From SIG480 sp045539475 (GTDB lineage Bacteria > Bacillota > Clostridia > Oscillospirales > JAAYXM01), in contig JAZQFJ010000053.1 of the NCBI GenBank assembly GCA_045539475.1, positions 62,001 through 126,000 of the forward strand: a DNA stretch of 64,000 bases, written 5' to 3'. The translations under genes were made by a program, and so were the position numbers. How positions within the stretch are numbered: position 1 is the first letter of the stretch; each line of letters starts with the position of its first letter. Below are positions 1-6,332 of the stretch, piece after piece. The notes below the pieces were generated by a model, which did no database searches, was not told the origin of the DNA, and was given only the letters and a program-made list of their open reading frames with translations.

Positions 1-2
1 TT

Positions 3-1265
3 GTTTTTGCAATTGTAACATTAAATTTGGCGGCTGGTGTATACACGCGCGGTCTGGTGGCAAATGAAGAAGATCAATCTGTATATTCCTCATCACTAGT
101 TGGATTGTCGACTCTCTGTATTTTTTTAGGTTTCGTAATTTATATTATATTCATAAAGCCGGTTAACCGTCTTTTGGGTTTTTCTACATTTATTATGACA
201 TTGATGTTTATAGAAATGTGGAGCAACAGCATTTTCCAATTTTGGTCGCACAGAGAAAGGGCTAATTATAAGTATAGAAAGCTTGTTATATTGACGTTAT
301 CGTACATTTTGATACGTTCACTTTTATCAGTAATAACAGTTTTAGCTGTAAACGCTGAATATCAGATGCAAAGCCGTGTAATTATAACAACTGCTGTTGG
401 TTTTGTTTTTTATTTTGGACTTTTTGTAAAATTCGTAACCGAAGGTAAAGCGTTATATAGCAAAAATTATTGGAAACACGCATTGACTTTTAACATTCCG
501 CTTATTCCGCATTATTTATCTCAAATCATCTTGAATCAATCGGATAAAATAATGATAGGAAAGTTGTGTGGCGAAACAGATGTTGCTTATTACAGCGTTG
601 CATATTCGATAGCGATGTTGTTATTGATTTTAAATTCATCAATAAACAGCACTATGAACCCTTGGATGTATAGGAAGATAAAAGAAAAAAACTATTGCGA
701 GATAGAGAAAGTTTCTTATATTGTTTTGGTGATGATTGCGATATGTAATTTTTTTGTTGTTGCAATTGGACCTGAACTCTTGTCTTTTATTGCTCCGGTA
801 TCATATCAAAATGCAGTTTGGTTGATTCCTCCACTGACCATAAGTGTATATTTTATATTTCTTTATAGCCTTTTTGCTACATTTGAATATTATTACAGTA
901 AAACAAATTATGTTGCAATTGCATCTGTTTTAGGAGCTATATTGAATTTGTTATTAAACTATATTTTCATAAAATATTTTGGATACATTGCTGCAGGTTA
1001 TACAACTATGGTATGTTACATCTCATATGTTATGTTGCATTATTTATTTATGCGAAAAGTGAACAAGAAGTTTATGGATAATGTAAAGGTATATAAAATT
1101 AGCACTATTTTATTGATAGGTATGTTTCTTGTTATGGCATCAGCGTTAATGATGATGTTATATAATTATATAGTTGTTCGTTATGTTATTATACTGCTTC
1201 TGTTAATTATCGTTGCTTGCAATTTAAAAAGAATTGTAACGAAATTCAGAACTATGTTTGGGTGA
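3..1265 (+). CDS. Polysaccharide flippase (Wzx/MATE-like), 5' end outside window
   Basis: Integral membrane protein of the oligosaccharide flippase family. It would move lipid-linked polysaccharide repeat units across the cytoplasmic membrane. The frame is open from base 3, so the true start and first helices lie upstream; the TTG at 27 is not a convincing start. About ten hydrophobic segments alternate with short basic loops. The segment HALTFNIPLIPHYLSQ followed by NQSDKIMIG is typical of the middle of Wzx proteins. Base composition is strikingly AT-rich compared with genes after 5.5 kb, as is common for transferred surface-polysaccharide clusters. The next gene starts four bases after the stop, so both are probably one operon. 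The family is clear; the substrate is not. Confidence 0.85.
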   Translation, partial: VFAIVTLNLAAGVYTRGLVANEEDQSVYSSSLVGLSTLCIFLGFVIYIIFIKPVNRLLGFSTFIMTLMFIEMWSNSIFQFWSHRERANYKYRKLVILTLSYILIRSLLSVITVLAVNAEYQMQSRVIITTAVGFVFYFGLFVKFVTEGKALYSKNYWKHALTFNIPLIPHYLSQIILNQSDKIMIGKLCGETDVAYYSVAYSIAMLLLILNSSINSTMNPWMYRKIKEKNYCEIEKVSYIVLVMIAICNFFVVAIGPELLSFIAPVSYQNAVWLIPPLTISVYFIFLYSLFATFEYYYSKTNYVAIASVLGAILNLLLNYIFIKYFGYIAAGYTTMVCYISYVMLHYLFMRKVNKKFMDNVKVYKISTILLIGMFLVMASALMMMLYNYIVVRYVIILLLLIIVACNLKRIVTKFRTMFG

Positions 1266-1269
1266 GGTT

Positions 1270-2487
1270 ATGCTGACGCGACTAAATGAAAATGAACGTA
1301 TACTTTCTCGGCTTTTATCAGTTTCCTTGTTTAGAGGTGAAGATACGGTAAATTGTCAAGATATAAATTTGAAAGAATTGTATAGAATATCTGTAGAGCA
1401 GACAATAGCAGCCGTAGTTTTCGATAGTTTACCTCAAGGAATATCTGAAGTTGACAAGAAAACATATGAGTTATGGAAGAATTATTCATTAGCGGTAGTG
1501 TGCGCTAATGAGTATAATTGCAGAGATAGTGTTGAATTAGCTTCTTTATTGCAACAAAACGAAGTTACTTATTGTATCATAAAAGGTTGTGTTTCTGCGA
1601 AATATTATCCTAAGCCCTTTTTAAGACAAATGGGCGATATTGATTTTTTAGTAGAAAGTGACAAATTTGAAGAGATAAAAAACATTTTAATTTCAAATGG
1701 GTATGTAAGTGAAGAATCCAAGCATGATATCCATGAGACTTTTCAAAGAAACGAAATGGTTTATGAAATGCACAGGAGTCTAACAAGGTTGCCGAAAGGA
1801 AAAGAATACTTAAATAATCACATAGAAGATGCTATTTATCAAACTGAAAAAGTGCAATTAGAACAAGGGTTTGTAATGGGATCGAATGCCTTGTATCACG
1901 GAATTATGATGCTTTTGCATATGCAAAGACATTTGACTGATGGATCAGGAGTAGGACTGCGTCATTTGATAGACTGGGCTGTATTTGTAAACCATTTTGA
2001 TAATAGCACATGGCTCTCTGTATTTAAAGAAAGAATATCGAAATTGAAGTTGTGGGAATTTGCTAAAATAATTAGTAAAAGCGCACAATTGTATTTGGGT
2101 ATGCCTGGAAAAGAATGGTTTGAAGATAGTGATTGTTCGATTGCAGAGGAGCTGATTTACGATATTTTAAGGGTGGGGAATTTTGGATGTAAAGATGCTC
2201 AAGATATGTATCAACAACAAGTTTTTAGCAATCCGGAATATTCTAATAATAGTATGCTTGTTCGCTTTTTTCGCTCATCAGTAGAGCGGATGTACAGATG
2301 GAAGCCGATTTTCAAAAAACACAAGATACTTTTACCAATAGGCTTTTTTGCATATTCAATAAGAGTTATATTTCATATATGCATCGGAAAAAATTTTTTA
2401 AACCTTCCTGAAATATATAGGAAAGGGAAAAAACGTCATAATCTATTAAAAGAATTACATTTTTTCAAAGATAAGAGTTCTGAATGA
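1270..2487 (+). CDS. Nucleotidyltransferase-family protein of polysaccharide cluster
   Basis: A 405-residue soluble protein resembling the uncharacterised nucleotidyltransferase family (PF14907 type) found in capsule and exopolysaccharide clusters. The core motif is visible near residues 105-130: IIKGC, then LRQMGDIDFLV, where the DID acidic pair would bind metal as in other Pol-beta-fold transferases. A later EMHRSL segment also fits the family. The ATG at 1270 is chosen because GGGTGAGG lies just upstream; a TTG at 1258 is in frame but has no ribosome site. It follows the flippase by four bases and shares its AT-rich composition. The biochemical substrate is unknown. Family moderately sure, function inferred. 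Confidence 0.72.
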   Translation: MLTRLNENERILSRLLSVSLFRGEDTVNCQDINLKELYRISVEQTIAAVVFDSLPQGISEVDKKTYELWKNYSLAVVCANEYNCRDSVELASLLQQNEVTYCIIKGCVSAKYYPKPFLRQMGDIDFLVESDKFEEIKNILISNGYVSEESKHDIHETFQRNEMVYEMHRSLTRLPKGKEYLNNHIEDAIYQTEKVQLEQGFVMGSNALYHGIMMLLHMQRHLTDGSGVGLRHLIDWAVFVNHFDNSTWLSVFKERISKLKLWEFAKIISKSAQLYLGMPGKEWFEDSDCSIAEELIYDILRVGNFGCKDAQDMYQQQVFSNPEYSNNSMLVRFFRSSVERMYRWKPIFKKHKILLPIGFFAYSIRVIFHICIGKNFLNLPEIYRKGKKRHNLLKELHFFKDKSSE

Positions 2488-2502
2488 TGCTTTGCAAAAT
2501 AC

Positions 2503-2540
2503 AACGAGGATATCTCACAAATGTGAGGTATCCTCGTTTT
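2503..2540 (+). terminator. Rho-independent terminator after polysaccharide genes
   Basis: A 15-bp stem (2504-2518 with 2523-2537, one G-T pair) closes a 4-base AAAT loop and runs into TTTT. It lies between convergent genes and could stop transcripts from both sides. Confidence 0.88.
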
Positions 2541-2586
2541 GAAAAATAATATAATTAAGGACGGAATGAATAAAAGAAGTTTGGAC

Positions 2587-3567
2587 TTATATAAGAGAAA
2601 AAGTCCAGTTTGGTTTTGTTGCAATAAGTGCTGCCCATTCCGCATCTGTGAAAGCAGCCTCTTTTGTGGATTTTTTGAATGTTACTGCTTGACCGGTAAC
2701 AGTTGGAGAGAGCGCATTAATGATGCTTAGCATATTTTCTTTTGAAAGTGTAAGTTGTTTGAAATATATTGAATGGCATATAACCCCTTGACTTAAAACG
2801 TTACAGAATCGATTAGAAGCCTCCTGAATCCCCCAACTCTTGTTATACGTTGCCTCAATATTCACACCCTCGGTATCGGTGGATATGTTCATATGTGGAG
2901 ATGCGCTTGTCATACCCTCAATTGTGCCGTCTGTTGTGGGGGTGAAGATTTGTGCGGTGTACGGCTCGTATTCGGTTGATTTGTCATCAAATTCAAGCTG
3001 GAAGTTTGAAAAAATTGTGGAAGTACCATCTTCTGTTTCTGTGTGTAAATATAAACGGAGGCTGCTTATATTTTTACTTACAGAGAGGGTGAGGCTATAA
3101 TTATGAGGTTTTAGTTCCCAGTATCCGTAAGCACCATCATCGTATGTAAACCATAGTGAAAGCCCTTTGAGAGTGGTATCTTTGATAATATTTGCAGATA
3201 TTGTAAATGAAGTTCCTGCTGGTATCGATGGGATAAAGTTGAATAACTGAGATGTTCTGCTTCCATCAGATATTTTCGTTAGAGTATACGTGCCATCAGC
3301 ATTTTTCTTTAGACAAGAGCCAAGCATTGTATCAATATTTATAATATTCTTACCCGTCCGCATTACTTTTACGCCTTCTAGATTATTAACTCCACTAATT
3401 TTGCACGAAACCTTATGCGGAATTTCACTGACATCATCTAAAGAGATATAATTTCCGGACACTGTTGTGGGGAGAAGCTTGCTTTCATCCACCATTGAGC
3501 TTTTTCCGGATTCATATACTTCAGGGACATTCTCGGCTACGGTTATGAGCTTTTCAGAAATACTCAT
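2587..3567 (-). CDS. Phage tail appendage / minor structural protein
   Basis: A 326-residue protein resembling the carbohydrate-binding-like appendage proteins at the tips of Firmicutes phage tails. Visible marks are the GKNIIN segment near residue 73, the beta-rich central part, and FQLEF followed by TEYEPY near residue 200, which is a very common signature of phage tail and baseplate proteins. The start ATG overlaps the stop of the upstream gene (ATGA), so translation is coupled. No capsid, terminase, lysis or integrase gene is nearby, so this is either a prophage remnant or a stand-alone tail-fibre cassette. Exact role unknown. Confidence 0.7.
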   Translation of the reverse strand: MSISEKLITVAENVPEVYESGKSSMVDESKLLPTTVSGNYISLDDVSEIPHKVSCKISGVNNLEGVKVMRTGKNIINIDTMLGSCLKKNADGTYTLTKISDGSRTSQLFNFIPSIPAGTSFTISANIIKDTTLKGLSLWFTYDDGAYGYWELKPHNYSLTLSVSKNISSLRLYLHTETEDGTSTIFSNFQLEFDDKSTEYEPYTAQIFTPTTDGTIEGMTSASPHMNISTDTEGVNIEATYNKSWGIQEASNRFCNVLSQGVICHSIYFKQLTLSKENMLSIINALSPTVTGQAVTFKKSTKEAAFTDAEWAALIATKPNWTFSLI

Positions 3568-4604
3568 TCGGCATCACCTCCGATAAGGCTGTTCTGCAAG
3601 GCTATAATCTTATCTAAAGCAGCTTCGATATCGCCGAGAGCGGTGTTTAATTCCTCGGTTGTCACAAACCCGCTCACATCGGGGATTTTTGCCTCAACCC
3701 CGTTTATCGCGTTGTCAACGTATGTTTTTGACGCCATACCCAACTTGGCGTTTGCAAAATCTACGGCACATTCAAGGTTTGAGGGAACTATCGGCTTGTA
3801 GTCACCCGCGAAGTTTTTTATCTCCGTAGTGGTCGCCTTTACTATTGCGGGCGTATAAGCAGTGCCCTCAGAGCTCACAGAGCTTATCATTCTTATGCCT
3901 TTAGTTGCAGAAAAGTCTGATTTATTTACATAGCTTTCAAGCTTCGTATCCATACTGCTTTCTGCCTCTTCAAGCACGGCGGTGATTGTCTCCGTTTTAT
4001 CCTCTTCCGTCCAGTAGTCCACGCCGCGCTGCGGGGTATATCCGTCTGCACCTTTGTCTCCTTTATCACCCTTTTCGCCTGTATCGCCTTTGTCTCCCTT
4101 CGCTCCGTTGCGAACCTCAAAGTCGGCGCTTTCGCCGTTCGTGAGCGTTAAGGTAAAGACGTTTATTCCGCCACTCTCCGTTGAAGTTACGGTCTGTTCC
4201 ATATCGGAAATTACAACCTTGTCGATAATATCATCCACCCAATCCGGACGGGCGATTCCCGGCTGGGCTTCGGTAGCGTGCATTGATTCTTCAATTCTGA
4301 CTTTAAAAGTTGCAGACTTGCCTATGGAGTCGCCGAGGTATGCACGAACCTCAACGTGGCCGTTGCCGCTGATTTCAAGGTCATAGGCGGTTGGTGTCCA
4401 TATAATGCAACCATCTTTATAAGTTGTTTCAACCGGATAAGTTAGTCCGTCGGGGCGGGAATAGATAATTCTGCATTCTGCGTCTTCCAGCCCCCAGCCG
4501 GATGTGTCAATCGCGACTGTGCGGAACAAATTTTCTCCCGTTCTGCCTATGGGGAGAAGCTTGCCGGTTTTGCCGACGCTTCTTTTTATAATTCTGTCGC
4601 TCAT
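3564..4604 (-). CDS. Phage baseplate upper (BppU-like) protein with collagen-like repeat
   Basis: A 346-residue phage-type structural protein. The N-terminal 120 residues (SDRIIKRSVGK onward) look like the N-terminal domain of baseplate upper proteins that hold receptor-binding proteins. Around residues 168-190 there are about eight Gly-X-Y triplets rich in KGD, followed by GYTPQRGVDYWTEED, a segment frequent in Firmicutes phage tail fibres. A coiled-coil-like C-terminus follows. An AAAGGAGCG ribosome site precedes the ATG. The stop overlaps the next gene's start, and its own start overlaps the stop of a 26-codon ORF. It is an orphan relative to any phage packaging or head genes. Confidence 0.75.
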   Translation of the reverse strand: MSDRIIKRSVGKTGKLLPIGRTGENLFRTVAIDTSGWGLEDAECRIIYSRPDGLTYPVETTYKDGCIIWTPTAYDLEISGNGHVEVRAYLGDSIGKSATFKVRIEESMHATEAQPGIARPDWVDDIIDKVVISDMEQTVTSTESGGINVFTLTLTNGESADFEVRNGAKGDKGDTGEKGDKGDKGADGYTPQRGVDYWTEEDKTETITAVLEEAESSMDTKLESYVNKSDFSATKGIRMISSVSSEGTAYTPAIVKATTTEIKNFAGDYKPIVPSNLECAVDFANAKLGMASKTYVDNAINGVEAKIPDVSGFVTTEELNTALGDIEAALDKIIALQNSLIGGDAE

Positions 4605-4681
4605 GGTGTCAACGCTCCTTTTTTGGGGAGGCTAACCAACGTTGACAGGTGCTGTGTATTAAGTTTTATTTTTTTGTACAT
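4601..4681 (-). CDS. Candidate 26-residue coupled leader ORF
   Basis: A short reading frame, MYKKIKLN...KGALTP, starts at an ATG preceded by GAGAGGA. Its TGA overlaps the ATG of the baseplate-like gene by the ATGA arrangement. The placement suggests translational coupling to the tail genes. The peptide is basic, and I do not recognise it. It could equally be the residual end of a deleted upstream gene. Moderate-to-low confidence that it is translated for a purpose. Confidence 0.3.
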   Translation of the reverse strand: MYKKIKLNTQHLSTLVSLPKKGALTP

Positions 4682-4925
4682 TGTATAAATCCTCTCGTTT
4701 TTTTTATGATTATTCTTTACGCCTTCATTCCGCGCCGGTATTATTTGCAGCTTCCTGCTGCATTCCGTGAGGCCGTCTGGCTTTTGCGCACGTAAAAGCG
4801 ACGGACTTCTCATCCGGCAAACTCTCCGCCGGCACAGTGTTTCAGCGTTTCACCATCGGTATTTGTTCGCAGACGCGCACTTCAGCGTTCAAATCCGCGG
4901 CTGTCAGCCGCTTTTCAGGTTACGA
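4682..4925 (-). ncRNA. Structured leader upstream of tail-fibre genes, family not recognised
   Basis: Read on the minus strand, the approximately 240 bases between a TATAAT box and the small ORF hold several strong hairpins. These are GCGGCT/AGCCGC at about 4898-4912; a GCCGG hairpin at about 4817-4835; CCGTC plus GCTTTT paired with AAAAGC plus GACGG at about 4774-4805; and GCAGC/GCTGC at about 4747-4761. A near-direct repeat AACGCTGAA occurs twice. No long open frame covers it: one frame is interrupted by a TGA. It could be a regulatory leader, a small RNA or the scar of a deleted gene. I found no convincing match to a riboswitch class. Confidence 0.35.
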
Positions 4926-4931
4926 GAAGTA

Positions 4932-4937
4932 TTATAG
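4932..4937 (-). promoter_or_regulatory. -10 box for the tail-gene leader
   Basis: TATAAT on the minus strand, about 250 bases upstream of the small ORF. The -35 region is AT-rich without a good TTGACA match, so strength is uncertain. Confidence 0.4.
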
Positions 4938-4958
4938 CATTTAATTTATTTTTTGTGG

Positions 4959-4999
4959 TGCCAAGTTTCTGCCAATTTTGTGCCAGATTTCTGCCAAGC
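4959..4999. repeat. Tandem direct repeat
   Basis: Two imperfect copies of a unit of about 20 bases (TGCCAAGTTTCTGCCAATTT, then TGCCAGATTTCTGCCAAG) sit just outside the tail-gene promoter. Purpose unknown; this might mark the edge of the acquired tail cassette. Confidence 0.5.
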
Positions 5000-5089
5000 T
5001 CCGCTATCAATTCACGGAGCGCACCGAGCTCCCATATCATCCTGAGCGTAGCCGAAGGCGCGTGCAAACGCGAGCCCTCTTTTTTTCGC

Positions 5090-5118
5090 TTGACAAAAAC
5101 GGAAAAGTGGGGTACAAT
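5090..5118 (+). promoter_or_regulatory. Promoter of the candidate antitoxin RNA
   Basis: TTGACA (5090-5095), a 17-base spacer and TACAAT (5113-5118). It is a strong sigma-A type promoter that drives no protein gene; it points at the shared terminator and the 3' end of the small toxin ORF. Confidence 0.8.
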
Positions 5119-5124
5119 AAAAAT

Positions 5125-5219
5125 ACAAAGAGGCTACCGGCAGACGGTTCAGCCCTCAAAGATTTTAGCTAAAGAATTTAGCCGCAAGTTTTGACAGACC
5201 TGGCGGCTAATTCTTTTTT
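5125..5219 (+). ncRNA. Candidate antisense antitoxin RNA (type I)
   Basis: A transcript of about 95 bases is expected from the promoter at 5090 to the terminator at about 5173-5217 (AGAATTTAGCCGC paired with GCGGCTAATTCT, then T6). Its 5' part forms a hairpin, GAGGCTACCG to CGGTTCAGCCCTC. Its 3' half is antisense to the end of the convergent toxin message. It also carries, in the same sense, the blocks GAGGCTACC, GGTTC and GCCCTC found in the toxin leader; the last could pair with the toxin's AGGGGGC ribosome site. RNA and target are inferred from sequence only. Confidence 0.6.
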
Positions 5220-5272
5220 ATTGCGATGATAGTATAAAAAACAATAATCAAAATTAATGTTATGTAATCCAT
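5207..5272 (-). CDS. Candidate type I toxin peptide, 21 residues, single membrane span
   Basis: The ORF reads MDYITLILIIVFYTI and ends AIKKN: one hydrophobic helix followed by a short basic tail. This is the layout of Fst, TxpA and holin-like type I toxins, which act by inserting into the membrane. The ribosome site AGGGGG is locked in a hairpin (GCCCTCT-TTC loop complement at 5280-5296, all seven pairs formed), as in many such messages. The stop codon lies inside the stem of the terminator shared with the convergent RNA. A strong promoter lies at 5358-5386. The peptide is too short for a family assignment; architecture is the evidence. Confidence 0.6.
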   Translation of the reverse strand: MDYITLILIIVFYTIIAIKKN

Positions 5273-5357
5273 CAGGCAAGCCCCCTTTCAGAGGGCGAGA
5301 ATTGAACCGCCTACCCGTATGTGGTAGCCTCCGACTTAGGTTCCCCTAAGCTTTTTT

Positions 5358-5386
5358 ATTATATCACAATAAATGATTCTCGTCAA
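5358..5386 (-). promoter_or_regulatory. Promoter of the candidate toxin message
   Basis: On the minus strand, TTGACG (5381-5386), a 17-base spacer and TATAAT (5358-5363). The expected leader of about 80 bases contains the CTACC/GGTAG hairpin and the hairpin sequestering the ribosome site. Confidence 0.8.
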
Positions 5387-5398
5387 ATCAATGCACAC

Positions 5399-5449
5399 GC
5401 AGATGCAATGAATTGCCTTCATGCACGAAGTGCGATTCATTGCATCTGC
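5399..5449. repeat. 15-bp perfect inverted repeat
   Basis: GCAGATGCAATGAAT (5399-5413) pairs with its complement at 5435-5449. The loop contains a second small palindrome, TGCACGAAGTGC, which recurs at about 6302-6314. There is no T-tract. It looks like a small dispersed foldback element between the toxin and esterase promoters. Confidence 0.6.
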
Positions 5450-5468
5450 ATGAGGAATATTACTTTTT

Positions 5469-5497
5469 TTGACAAGCGCAAAGCATTGTGGTACAAT
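5469..5497 (+). promoter_or_regulatory. Promoter of SGNH hydrolase gene
   Basis: TTGACA (5469-5474), a 17-base spacer and TACAAT (5492-5497), about 40 bases upstream of the chosen start. Confidence 0.8.
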
Positions 5498-5538
5498 ATT
5501 CAGGTAACATAATTATATTAAACAGGAGCGGGAATGAA

Positions 5539-6189
5539 ATGAAGCTTAAAGGGATGACAATAAATTTCCTCGGAGACAGCATAACTCAGGGCGTGGGCGT
5601 GAGCGAGGACAGTAAGCGATATTTTGAGCTTATCAAAAATGAATACGGGCTTTCCGGTGTGAACGGTTACGGAATCTCCGGAACGCGGCTTGCACGTCAG
5701 GCTGTTCCGAGTGATGAGCCGAGCTTTGATAAGTTTTTTGCATCAAGAGTTGACGAAATGGAAGAAGCTGCGGATGCGGTTGTTGTTTTCGGCGGCACGA
5801 ACGATTTTGGCCACGGCGATGCACCGATAGGTGACTTTTCCGACAGAACTCCGGACACGTTTTACGGTGCCTGCCATGATCTTTACATGCGGCTTATAGA
5901 AAAATATCCGGGAAAACCGATTGTTATTATGACTCCGATTCACAGATTGGAAGAGGATGAAGTGCGCGTAAAGCACGGGGTGAGCGTAACGCTTAAAACT
6001 TATGTCGATATAATCCGCGAGGTGGCGGAATATTATTCGCTTCCCGTTTGTGATATGTTCAAAATTTCGGGGCTTCAGCCGAGAGTGCCGGTGATTGCGG
6101 AAAAATTTGTGCCGGACGGGCTTCACCCGAACGACGCTGGGCATGAGATAATTGCCGCAAGACTTGGCGAGTTTCTTGCAAATCTTTAA
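5539..6189 (+). CDS. SGNH/GDSL-family hydrolase (esterase)
   Basis: A 216-residue cytoplasmic hydrolase of the SGNH superfamily, probably an O-acyl or O-acetyl esterase on sugars or lipids. The four blocks are visible: GDSIT near residue 11 (nucleophile Ser), the Gly of NGYGISG near residue 39, GGTND near residue 82 (oxyanion Asn), and DGLHPND near residue 192 (catalytic Asp-His). The ATG at 5539 is chosen because AGGAG lies about ten bases upstream and the promoter ends at 5497; the in-frame ATG at 5488 overlaps the -10 box. It has its own promoter and terminator, so it is monocistronic. Substrate unknown. Confidence 0.88.
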   Translation: MKLKGMTINFLGDSITQGVGVSEDSKRYFELIKNEYGLSGVNGYGISGTRLARQAVPSDEPSFDKFFASRVDEMEEAADAVVVFGGTNDFGHGDAPIGDFSDRTPDTFYGACHDLYMRLIEKYPGKPIVIMTPIHRLEEDEVRVKHGVSVTLKTYVDIIREVAEYYSLPVCDMFKISGLQPRVPVIAEKFVPDGLHPNDAGHEIIAARLGEFLANL

Positions 6190-6195
6190 TTTCAG

Positions 6196-6235
6196 AACAC
6201 AGAGAAAATGTTGTTGCATTTCCTCTGTGTTTTTC
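6196..6235 (+). terminator. Terminator after SGNH gene
   Basis: Stem of about 15 bp (AACACAGAG...CTCTGTGTT, one mismatch) with a TTGTTG loop and TTTTT tail. Confidence 0.85.
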
Positions 6236-6236
6236 A

Positions 6237-6265
6237 TTGAACAGAAAAAGCATTTGTGGTATAAT
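6237..6265 (+). promoter_or_regulatory. Promoter of TetM-like GTPase gene
   Basis: TTGAAC (6237-6242), 17 bases, TATAAT (6260-6265). The leader of about 60 bases holds the small hairpins GAAATCAGCGATTTC and TTGCACTTCGTGCA. Confidence 0.7.
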
Positions 6266-6332
6266 GATTTCATTAAAGATGAAATCAGCGATTTCTTGAA
6301 TTGCACTTCGTGCATTTGAGAGGTGAGATAAG

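Noticed and set aside
4682..4925. Cobalamin riboswitch in the tail-gene leader
   Set aside because: GGTGAAAC and GCCAGACGG give a faint resemblance, but the required B12 box and the core order do not fit. Kept as an unassigned structured leader.
4682..4925. Degenerate gene fragment in the tail-gene leader
   Set aside because: One frame gives a protein-like string, but it is interrupted by a TGA and has no ribosome site. Not called as a pseudogene without a homologue.
5399..5449. Terminator function for the 15-bp inverted repeat
   Set aside because: No T-tract follows on either strand, and the adjacent promoters point outward. Listed as a repeat only.
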